Assembly: GCA_036877525.1 (NCBI GenBank)
Contig: JAZGTH010000087.1
Coordinates: forward strand, 2,584,001-2,648,000
Length of the DNA: 64,000 bases
Reading direction: 5' to 3'
Source of the DNA: Chromobotia macracanthus
Taxonomy: Eukaryota > Chordata > Actinopteri > Cypriniformes > Botiidae
Shown here: positions 50,571 through 61,700 of the stretch, piece by piece
Numbering within the stretch: the first letter of the stretch is position 1
Layout: every line of letters begins with the position of its first letter
The notes under the pieces: model-generated
What the model saw: only the letters and a program-made list of their open reading frames with translations
Databases searched by the model: none
What the model was told of the DNA's origin: nothing
Made by a program: the position numbers and the translations under genes

Positions 50571-52439
50571 GCGTGTGCGTGAGAGAGAGACTCAGATAAC
50601 ATTTTTTGGTTACTGCAATGTTATGCCTTAAAACCTATAACCTAAAAACAACCTAAAAACTGGAACCAAATGCAAACGTTAGGAGAACGTTCTGTGTTTG
50701 CTCTTTATTTGTCTCTTTCCTTGACGATTGTAGTTTAGTGTATCTTATTATTGAGCATTTGTGAACATGCAGAAGTGCAAAAATTACAGCACAAATACTC
50801 AGCAAACTAGTCACATTTGCGTGCATTCTTCATAGTTCATGGGTGATTTATTCTCAGCCGTGCATTTTTAATAGTAAAGAATGTAAATTGTTCATTAAGT
50901 ATTGTTGATCATGTTTCCAAGCAGAGATATTATGGGTGGCTGGTTACATTGTGACGTTAAGTGCTCTCATTTGTGACATCATTTATCTTTCATCATTCAT
51001 ACTTAGATATAACACTGGTCCCGGTTCAGCATCACACATTCAGAGACAAGAAGTGTGAAAAAGTGACTTCCAGCAACCTGATCCACAAAGAAATACTGGT
51101 GCAGTGATCAACTGTGAACATACAAAATATGGCATACCAGCACTTGGTGTAATGCTGAGGTCTCTGTAACCCTCATAAAGTGAAATATTAGAAACTGATT
51201 TAGCATCACAATATTCATAGACTTACATATTGTGCATCTGTGATATAGCTAAAGAAAGCATAAGAATTGGGTCAAAGAACCTTAGTTATAACTCCAACCT
51301 ATAACAATAACCCACATTTAGTTCATAACCAAACCTTGTTATGACATAGGACTTTATAAACACATTGTGATGTTCTTTGTGAAGGCTTCGAAAGACTGAT
51401 TTAATGAATTAAAGATGAAATTGTATAGCTAATTGGTTATTCATAACTTTAAGTCAAAGCAATTTAAGACCTGCAAAGTTCACATTCGCACCTTTCATGC
51501 TGGTATTTTATGTGCTGACATTTGTGTCAAATTGCAGCATGTTTGAACGCACAACGTAAAATGAGAAAAAGTAAAAGGTCAGAGGTTACTCTAACATGCA
51601 TCTCACATTCCTATTGGCTCAACACAGATGATGCATGTCTGATGTCAGAGTGAGCAACAGGTGAAAGGAGATGCTCTTATTTAAGTGATCATCAGACCTC
51701 ATGCTCTCGGCAGACAGATTTTTCCAGTGGCTCTGTAACTTGACAAGGAAAGGTATCCGTTTTGACACCTATACCTCTGTGAAGGTTAATTTTTAAACAC
51801 AAGGAGACAGTGTTGTTTCAGTGCAATGGTCATCTTTTCCTCCACCAATGATAAAACAGAGTATGTTTAGTTATGATTTTAAATACACATACATTTATTT
51901 CTCTACACAGTTTCCACAAAGAGTCACAGACGTTTCTAGAGCTCCTTTAATCCCCCCCTTCAGTCTTTTATACAACTGTCTGTTTGAATGAGGAGCTCTG
52001 CATGTGGGGGTGTACAATGACCTTTACTTGAGTAATTTTGCTGTCTCATATAAAGTCACTTCAGACCTGTTTTCTGACACTCGCTATTCATTCAGCCAAT
52101 TAACACTTCAGACTTGCAGGTCTGTTTTCTCTCAGCTTCTGTGAAACTCTCAGACTGAAAGCTTCTCTGAGGACAACAAGTAATTAACAGAAATTTCTTT
52201 CAACATCCTCACGTTCTCAGGTGACTGTATCAAGAAGAATATCTGAGACAAACAAGTCGTAATGTTTGATTAAGGAATGGTTTGATTTGAGTTACAGATG
52301 GAGGATTGAGATCAGTGGTTTGCTGAGTGGCTTCTTTACCGTAATTCATAAGTCAACATAATGTTCTACAGTACATACATACACTACTATATAAATAAAC
52401 TTCTTCTGTATTTCCCAAGTGCAATTAGTAATTGTATGT

Positions 52440-52560
52440 TCTACATACACCCTGTTGCTACAGTATGTTGCCATCAGCACCATGGGTTCGATTACCATGG
52501 AACACACAAAGATTGCTGATAAAATGTGTAATTGTAGTATACTGTAAATGAAGTGTTTTA
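52440..52560 (+). mobile_element. tRNA-derived SINE copy
   Basis: A degraded A-box region, then CACCATGGGTTCGATTACCA (B-box-like), GGAACACACA, TGATAAAATGTGTAATTGTA and ACTGTAAATGAAGTG, in the order expected of the cyprinid SINE family. Confidence 0.6.
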
Positions 52561-52846
52561 AATTAATAAATCTATCAGTGGTATACTGTCTTTATAATTG
52601 CCTTTATATGATAACAATACCTTGGTGTACTTGTCAGTTTTTAACACTTGCATTATGAAGCTAAAGAGACACTGTCTCAGGTCTGTCTTATAGTCAGTCT
52701 GGAAAAGTCAAAACTGTTACCAACTCATGTCCGTTTTTAACACCAAAGTCTAGCTTTGGTGCATATTGCACATTCTGTGTTGTGCCAGACAGACTCATGA
52801 ATGAATCTGTCATGATCTGTGTTGGCAACAGATGCACAGATCTGTT

Positions 52847-52860
52847 GCGCCCTCTGGTGC
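52847..52860 (-). promoter_or_regulatory. CTCF-like site, reverse orientation
   Basis: On the minus strand the sequence reads GCACCAGAGGGCGC, matching 13 of 14 consensus positions, including the full AGAGGGCGC core. It lies 2.6 kb upstream of the cdc42bpb start and points toward the forward site at 1760. Confidence 0.5.
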
Positions 52861-54799
52861 ACCACAAATGTAACAAAGTTCAAAATGCACTGCATAAACT
52901 TTGTGTTCAGTGAGATGTCAGTGTACGCACTGTTTGTGTTACTAAATACAAAAACTGAGATCTAAGCCAGTAATAAAAGTGTGGCTATCAATGTTCAGCA
53001 TGCTATTCTAAACATGAGAACTAAAATAAAATATGTATACCAGTGTGCTTTTCATAACCCTCGTCTATACAAATCCAGTACATACTGTAAATCAACAGCA
53101 TTCTGTAAAGATTGCCAAAATTTAAGATGCGTTTCTGGGTCAATATCATTTCTTTGGAACAACATTCCTGTCTAAAACAATAGTCCTAACCTAAACCTGA
53201 CCCCTAAAATCAGAGGGAAATAATAGATTGATAAGGACGCTTTACAAACGCTAAACTCAGCATTGACCCTAAATATAATCCTGCAATCTGATTGATTGAT
53301 AGAAAAGTTGTTTCAGGACAAACAATGTTGATACAGGAACCCCTCCTACTGTTTTTAAATGACAGTATGTTTATATTATAATGCTTTTCTATATTAGAAG
53401 GGGCTTCCCTCTGTGACTTCTTATTGCTTGGCAGCAGCAGAGAGGAAAGGGATGCAGTAAAGCATGACATTCAGTGAATGAGTAGAGCATGTGGTCTGTT
53501 CTGTTAGTCAGAAAAGCATTGAAGAAATATAAACCAAAAACCAAATAAGCCCTCCAGGGTGTCCTTTTCTCCCAGCTAGTGTCCCCCAAAACTCTCCAGG
53601 GCACCAAAATATATGCAAAAGCAGTAATCATAATCCGTCCTGATAATTACAAGCTATCACAAAGACTTGAAGCTCTCTGCTTATAAAGTATTGAAGAGCT
53701 GCTAACACAGTTCTGTCTCCCAAAGCTGCCTGCAATTCCTCTTGGAGAAAAAGCTCAATGGGAGGTGCCGAGATGTTAGAGACTGAAAATTCATATTCTC
53801 ACCAGTAGAGGTCAGTGTTTTCAAACCATTCACAATAAAAACGTGAGCCCGATTGCGGGTTTGTCGGATATAAAAACATACATTATATATTCTCAGTTTA
53901 TACACACATAAAAATGAAACTCTAGACTGCAGTCTATACTTATAGGCAAAGCCACAATGTTTCATCTTTTACATGAAATAAATTACATTTGTGTAAAAGA
54001 TTCAGTTAATATCTTCTGAAGGACAGAGGCACAACATGTTCTTGAAAAATCACATTAAATTAAATAGATAATTAAAGAAAATAACAAATATACCATTGCT
54101 CATAATATTGATCATAAATAATATAGCTGAACCATGAAAGCAGATTGCAGTGGTGGGGAAAGGTCACACACTAATTGTCAATGAATGCCAAAGCAATTAT
54201 TATTAGACTGTTGGGTTGTAATTGCTATAAGAGGCTATAGAGAGGTCACAGCCTATGTGTGTTTCTCACACTTCATATGCCCAGAAGGTCAGCACTTTGT
54301 ACAAACCAATGATTGTATCATTGACCCCAATTGACTCTTACAATGCTTTTATTCTGCTGTCTGTTCTGGAATGATTAACTTTCTCATACATTTGAAATCA
54401 CACCAATATTTTACTTCATTAAGAGACACTATGCTTAAATCACTCAGGCTGAGTTACATTGAGCTAAAACACTTTAATAAATGCTTTACAAATAAACGTG
54501 TGCATGTTAGAGATGTAATGTCAGAAATATTTAGGTACAATAGTAGATAATAGAAATAAAATGTTAGAAATCAATTAGAAATAACATGTAAAAAGCAATG
54601 AACTACTTCAGTATTAAAATACATGACATTTATTACATGGCATTACATGTAATGTTTCATACAATAATGGGTAAGACTGCGATAATTGCTCAAATGACTG
54701 CAGTTACAATAAAAAGAAAACAGAGGAGCATTTACAGTCACTTGTGATGTATGAACTCTCTTCAGTAATTATGTTTGCAGAGCTCAAAGTTTCATGTAA

Positions 54800-55493
54800 T
54801 TTATAAGGAGACAAACTCCAGCACAGAGACCCGCAGAGCGGCCGACCAATGAGAGGCTCCCGATGACGTCACACAGCCCAGCGTTTCCGGTGCGGGTGGG
54901 CGGGGCTCCGTTATCCCGGTCTGGATTCTTCGCTCGTTCGGGAGCGTCAGACGAGGCTGAATGCGGCCATATTCCGCCTCACCGAGAGCCACACCGGCCA
55001 GCACCAGCACCAGCACCAGCACCATAACACCGAGCCTAACACCGTCCGTCCAGTTCAGGGACTTTGCGGAGGTTTAAGGAGTCTGCGGTGCTTCATTACA
55101 GGAGATTCCCAGCCGAGCGGAATGAGCCTCCGGTCGCCCTGAGACTCGACCGGGGAAAAGCCGCGACACTTCCCGCAAAGTGGAAAGTACAGATTTGTCG
55201 GGATTAAGGCGAATGGAGCCCCGGGACTGAGACGGGGGGTGGAAACCAGCGCACAACAGCGGGTTGATCGCCTTAGATCTGCGGTTATATGAGCGCAATG
55301 TTGGGCACGTTTGGCTAGCTGGGTGGCCGGCTAGCATTAGGAGTCCGGGACTTCAGAGCTCCACCGAAATCGGCCACAGCAACACGATTTGTGTCGGCCG
55401 CGCACGGTGATCTCGGTTATTACTTTCGGGAATCGTCTGTTATTGTCTTTACTGGATCCGGGAGGGGCGGTCGGGCCGCTGAATCGGTGGAAA
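54800..55493 (+). promoter_or_regulatory. cdc42bpb: CpG-island promoter and 5' UTR of cdc42bpb
   Basis: CpG density rises abruptly after 54830. A CCAAT box (GACCAATGAG, about 54843) and a perfect CRE TGACGTCA (54864-54871) lie within 30 bases of each other, with GC-rich sequence (GGGTGGGCGGGGC) just after. A (CACCAG)n hexanucleotide repeat spans about 54998-55023. The TSS is probably near 54.9-55.1 kb, giving a 5' UTR of several hundred bases. Confidence 0.6.
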
Positions 55494-55668
55494 ATGTCTG
55501 CGAAGGTGCGCCTGAAGAAGCTGGAGCAGCTGCTGCTGGACGGGCACCGGGAGAACGAGAGCTCGCTGAGCGTGGAGACGCTGCTGGATGTCCTCATCTG
55601 TCTGTACAACGAGTGCAGCAACTCGCCCCTGAAACGAGAAAAACATGTGAATGAGTTCTTGGAGTGGG
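55494..55668 (+). CDS. cdc42bpb: MRCK-beta kinase, first coding exon (partial)
   Basis: The ATG at 55494 (GGAAAATGTC, A at -3) opens MSAKVRLKKLEQLLLDG, then LSVETLLDVLICLYNEC and EFLEWG, ending at a GTAAGT donor after 55668. This is the N-terminal helical dimerisation segment that precedes the kinase domain in MRCK-beta (CDC42BPB), nearly identical to human. The full protein is a large Cdc42 effector Ser/Thr kinase (kinase, coiled coil, C1, PH, CNH and CRIB domains) that phosphorylates myosin regulators; none of those parts are in the window. The exon holds 58 codons plus one base. The frame is open further upstream but has no ATG there, so this start is preferred. Confidence 0.95.
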
Positions 55669-58464
55669 GTAAGTTGGTGCATTTTGACAGCAGATTACAT
55701 TTGGGTATAATAAGCATTTGTTTAGCCTTCAAGACTTGTTTAAACGTTAGTGTTGCAATTGACTTAACGCTCATGAAGGACAACATTGACCCCAGCTATG
55801 TTGAACATCAGAGAAAACGCATGAAAATATGTTTTGCAGTAATGTAATGACTTCCATCAGACATCTCAGGGGTTTTAATCACTCAGGTGACTTCAGGCTG
55901 TTGTCAACATTACTGGTGTGACACTGGGATTGTTGGCCTTGTTGGTGGAGTGATGCCTCCAGTCGTCTGGATGTTCCTGCTGAAATACCCGACAGCAGAT
56001 GTTGATAGGTCCTGTAGTAACGTAACACTTTATTGTTTGCCCCGGGGAGGATTACCGTACACACCGATCCCCCATTGGAAAATTGTATGTCAATGACTGT
56101 TCTCATAGCTAATATAATTGTGACTTCAGTTGTAGCTTTTTCCATGAAGCATATGTAATTAAGGGAGGTGCTTGTTTTTCCTGTCACCATCTTCAAGTGT
56201 GTGTTAAAATTAGCTTTATTCACCAAGTGTTCACACACACACACACACACACATCCAAACACGGAAATTGTAGTAGTTTACATGCATACATGCATGGTTG
56301 GTGGAAAAAACTTCTTGAAAACACACTTGTGCCCTTCATGTCAAAATTAAGCATATGGGTGTCATTTCTTTGTATGTTTGGTAAACGTATAGTATTTATT
56401 TACGTAAGACATGACAAACTTCAAACAAACAGATCCCACTTGTACATTTTAAAAGGCTGGGCACATCATTCCTGCTTATGTTGCTGCTGTTAAGCTACAT
56501 TTGTTGTTTCTGTTGCCGTCAACATCTGCATGAGGGTACAGATAATTTCTCATTCTGACCGGATTTTCTTTTATTTAATGCGTCCGTAAGAGGTGACTAT
56601 CTGTTAATAGAAACCAGACTGAAGCGTAAACCACACTGAAAAGGGAATTGAGGAGGGCAGCCCCTTTTCAGACTCTTCCTTGTCGTGTTGGTTGTGGTTA
56701 GGGACGAGTTGGTGGATTCTCTGTGCTGGGTGTGTGGCTGACGTCAGTAATGAGATTACACTCCAGTGTGTCTGCTGTAAGACCTCCACCGTCCTCACGA
56801 AACCCGTCCCGAGCAGGTGTCACCTCACATCTCATCACTGTGAGTGTGCTGTAGTGTGACCCAGTTTCCAGGAGTTATGAACTGCTCTGTTTTTGTCCCA
56901 TGCCACACGCTTTCTTATGGCGCCCTTGATCGTGGATGTTAATGGTTAACTGGTAGGCTGTTATGCTTGTGCCGGTTAACACAACTGATTTACTAAAATG
57001 ACTGTAAGTGCAGTATTGGCAGGGTGGCTGATGTCGATACATGCATTTTATAAGTGTCTCTCAAGCAAAGATCTTTGAATTACTGTCCAGCAAGTGTTTT
57101 TGTGTTTCAGGTTCACTGTTTAATTTCATCTGGACACCAGATGCCTATCAGTTCAGCGCAAGCCCTGTTCTTTGTTTTAATAATAAATTACAATGTTTCA
57201 TTCATAAACATACTTTTCTCTAAGATCCCTATGAGATTTACACCTCATTATCACTGACAAACATATTGACCATGCCTCACATTCTTGTATTGACCCGATC
57301 TGTTAGTTCACAGTCCATTTCGTCTCGCTAGGGCACTTATCCAAGAGTTCTGTGAGGACGAGCTGAGACTGGAGAAATTTCTGTACTGTGTTGCACAAGA
57401 AATGCTAATGAATCTGAATGAGTGTTTATTGCACATGAATCCATTTTGTTATGTGTAAGAGCCTGACAGGAAGTCAAGCTTGGCTAATTTATGAATGTAT
57501 TACATGCCATTAATAACTTCTAATAACAAAGTTCCTATAAGTGCACTCTTGCAAATGCAGTAAGCAGGACACTTATTTATCTTTGGAATGTCAGTTTAGA
57601 CAAGTAGTTCTCTTTTATTGAAACAGGAAGTTTAAGCAGGGCATATTGAAGGGCTTGCCCACTTAAATTTTTACATAGCCCATGGGAATTACTTATATCA
57701 CAGTAGTTGTCAGTCTGTTGCAATATTGGTATTGGGGGAAGGGCCTTGTCATTCCAGAGGGCATTTGATTGGACAAAAACTGCTTTGGTGCAGCGTGAGT
57801 CATCAGTATTTTTGGCCTGTTTTCCTGGAAGGAAATAGTTATATTTTAAACGTGTATATTTGATTAAAGAGAAATTTAGCAACATTTTGGAGTATACTAG
57901 CATATAGTTTGCCAAAAATTTAAATGTTGATTTCCTGGAGCCTTTAAAACATCTCAGATTTCTCTGCATCTGAGCTCACATAGCGGTATAAGCCGGCTTG
58001 CCAGGGTCAGTGAGTGACAGAGTGAGTGGTATGCAGGTGTTTATGCCTGACTTCCTCTCTGACAGCAGACTGAAGACTAATTAAAGGGGGGGATTAAACC
58101 GAATAAACACAACGGCCAGTATTTACCCTTCATGGCAGGTTTTGACGTGAACTCCCAATGTTGTCACAGTTGCTAGATGCACAGACTTGTGCTGCTACAC
58201 CTCCCACAATGTAGTTTGTATGCAATTTGATGATGTGTATTGTATTTGGCAGTATTGTTACAAATGAAAGGCATATATGCCTGGGGCATGTAGATCTATT
58301 GTGTTTATTTGGGCCAATTTGCTAAAGGCCTAGCAACTTTTTAAGTTGGTTATTTATTGGCAAGAACATGACAATGAATGTCGTGTTACAATGTTCCTGA
58401 AACAGCCGAGTAACCATGCTAAGTTCCACCCTGTGTAGAATAGGCAGAGATGTTTGAAGTCACT

Positions 58465-58515
58465 CATTTGCATTTGGTAAATGCGTTTATCCAAAGCAGC
58501 TTGGTGCATTTAAGC
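58465..58515 (-). mobile_element. SINE tail fragment, inverted
   Basis: CATTTGGTAAATGCGTTTAT followed by CCAAAGCAGCTT is the reverse complement of the cyprinid SINE 3' tail. It lies directly before a second copy in the opposite orientation. Confidence 0.5.
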
Positions 58516-58547
58516 TAAGCATTTTTTAAACAGTATTTTAATTGGGA

Positions 58548-58700
58548 AATCATTGTGCTTGCAACGCCATAATCATGGGTTTAATTCTCAGAGAATGCAA
58601 AAATGTGTAAAAATGAGGAATTAAAATCTTGAGGAAAACGTAGCTCCTGAGTGCATTTTGGATAAGGGCATTTGGCAGATGCATACATGCAATATAAATG
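58548..58700 (+). mobile_element. tRNA-derived SINE copy, degraded
   Basis: GTGCTTGCAACGCCATAATC, then ATGGGTTTAATTCTCAGAGA (a decayed B-box), GTAGCTCCTGAGTGCATT and TTGGATAAGGGCATTTGGCA form the order of the same SINE family in plus orientation. Confidence 0.5.
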
Positions 58701-61700
58701 CAATCAAACCTGTGACTGCCATTGCTAGCCATGCTCTAGCAGTCACACCCAGAATCTCAGCCTTCTCCCAGTGGTAGTGTACGGCTCACGCTGCCGTCCT
58801 AACGAAGCTGCAAAGCAGGTTATGCTTTCCTATTGTATTTCACCCCTTTATAACAGGGAGTGGGGCTGCGCAAATGGCACCTGCCTTTCCAGTTGGCATT
58901 TGCATGTGAGATCAGTGCCAGCCTCAAACATCATACCTGCTTCTGTGTGTTGTGCTGCAGGGGCTTTGAACAGAGGACACTCCCCTCATGAGCTTTTCGT
59001 CTCTTTACCAATGGGTTTCTAAAGAAGGGTTGTGAAAGCATCTTCCACACGGAGGGAAAATCCTTGACCGTGTGATACAGAAATTATATGCAGAAATTAT
59101 ATTTTTGTGTTGCAGCTTGTAGCAGACGGTGCTCTTGCCCATGTTTACAGCAGCTGGGGCCTCATAGTCCCACTGGTGGGAGATGCTGGTTTAACTAGCC
59201 TACTTTTCATGGCAATAATAACTAATACCAACAAACTAGGGCTGCTTTTATATCATTGAAGTAATCTAGATTTCTATGATGGCTGCTGTTATTAACCAGT
59301 TAGGGCATTTTATATTTAGATTCATACCTGTTGTGTCTCTTTTAATACCTTTTAAAACCTTTTAATACTTTAGCAGAAGCTGAACATTATACGTTATAAT
59401 ATGCCACCAATAATGTAACGTTCATATTTTATGTAAGAAAATGCGATTGTTAATGTCCATACACCGCTCTTGGTTACTAGCATACTGTCTGCGCTGTGGC
59501 TGTTTTCTACTTTCTTCCTATTATTTCAAATTAGTTTATATTAATAACAAAATTTCTGTATGTGTGAATAAATCACTAAAAAGAAGCAGGGAGAAGAAGC
59601 TACTGTATAAAATGCACACAATTCAGAGTGAATAATATGTTACATTTAATTTTACTCATTTGTTACAATTAAGTTCAATGGTATTATATGTATATTATAA
59701 TTATGTCAGCCTACTCTGTTCTCTTGATATTGCATCGATCTTTCACAAAACATGTGGGTTTACTGTAGTAACAGCTTTAGTGATTGTTTTGTGATGGGAG
59801 CATTGTAGTGTTGACAGGGCCATTGTTTGAATAAATAATGCACAGTGACACTGAAGTATACACTGAAGCAGTCACGTTACTCCCTTTCTGTGTATAATTT
59901 ATTTAAAATTGGAATAATGCTGTTGTTTATTCATACTTCTAAGTGGGCCAATGAAGTTAATCGTCAACAGACTGCAGTGACTCTGGAGACTTTATTAGAA
60001 ACTGCTAGCTGTAGAAGGTGAAAAGCTGTCGCCTCTGCCATGTAAGCTTCGACTGAAGCACGTAAGCTTCGGTTTTGGCTGTGTGCTCTGTTTATACACC
60101 AGCACTCGGTGCAGCTTTTTAAGACTTGCACCTGCTGAGATTTTCTGTTTGCATTTTCAGGACATTCCTGGTCGCAGTTCTGACACGCACACCGTTTAAA
60201 AGACCTTGCCAAGCATTTTTTTTGGCTTTTATGGTATGTTAAATATCATTACCATCCTCGTTAATGGAAAATCTTCAAGTGGAGCTGAACTGTAAAGAAG
60301 TTTTTCAGTATGTTTTATGTTACCTAATTTGAAACCTCATAACATGGAGCAGTAAAGTGCTGCTCAACTCAGCAAGATCAGCAATTATATGCTAATTATG
60401 CAGAGTGGTAAACGATTCAGCCTAATTTCATTGTTTACACTCACACAGATGTTGCAGTAACTCAATAGAATTTATGTGTTGACGTTTTTCCACAAAGTGA
60501 TCAGAAGTTGATCGATTTCAATAAGAGCTGGTTGAATGAGAGATTGTTGATGATGAAGTTAAGCAGAATTCAAAAGATCTCACGAGACAGATACTAAAGT
60601 AGGTATGACAACTGGTAAATAATGTCTTATTTTATTACTGCAGGTCTGACTTTTTCATATTCAAGCAATGTTTGTAGGACGCGTTGTGTGCATTTTTGTG
60701 CTGAAGTGAGACAAGTCCAGCCCTGAGTTACGCTTCACACTTAAAAGGAGGAAATGAGCAAGCTGCAACTCCTATTACATTGGAAATGTCTGGTATGTCC
60801 TCCGTCCAGATCACAAGCTTTTGCTGGCCCACCATCTGCCCAAATGGCCTATACTGAGTGAGGCATCGTATTTTACAACACAGGCCACCCTGAATGGGCG
60901 CATACCATGCTGACATGTACTCTGCGTGCTCTGGGAGAAGAGTCAGGACAGGGCTTGTGTCAGGAATGCCTTTTAAAACACATGGTGTTGAGCCCAGATC
61001 TTCACGGGCGGGTTTATGAGAGAGACAGACCACAGCACGAGGGGTTTTTGTGTATTGTGATCCTCGATTGTAACGGTTCACGAGATTATAACGGTAATGC
61101 TTTAGAGAATCGTATGATGTTGTTGTCCCTCGGGAATTGAAGTCAGCTGACCTGTAGCATTGGCTGGACTGAAGAGAATTCCTTTCATTCCTGCTAATAT
61201 CCTCCCCCAACGCGAGGCATGTGTGGGCGATCTCCCCTCCCCCTCCTCCGCGTTCAGGCCGACGGCTCCAAGCATGACACAGATTAGCCGCCCGGCTTTC
61301 CTATGCTTCCCATAAAGACCGACCAATACACCTGATGCCTCGACTGTTCATTGAAACAGTGTTGCAGGCATCACATACTGTAGGGATGTGAGAAATGGTA
61401 TATATTTCAAATCCACTAATTGATATTAAGCGTTGTATAATGCCAGGTTTTGAGTCAGCTGACCACGATCCAACAGATTTCGTAGTGAGTGTGTAATAGA
61501 CACGTTCTTTAGTCAAAAACAGTAAGGGGGCTCAAAGCGCAACTTTTTACGCAACGGCAAAGATGGCTGTAGTGTGGCACACACTGTTCCAGTTACCACA
61601 CAGCATGCTAATTAAAGAAGGACAGCTAAGTCTGCTTTTGGGCTACTTGTTGACCATCGTGATCGTCGCTGGTTGTGTTGTGACACATTGACCTATTAAA

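Larger units (their letters stand above)
50580..54800. other. Intergenic DNA upstream of cdc42bpb
   Basis: No coding sequence recognised. Contains a SINE copy at about 52.45-52.56 kb and a CTCF-like site at 52847. Confidence 0.5.

Noticed and set aside
55389..55493. In-frame upstream extension of cdc42bpb
   Set aside because: No ATG in this stretch; MRCK-beta proteins begin MSAKVRLKKLEQLLL, as at 55494.
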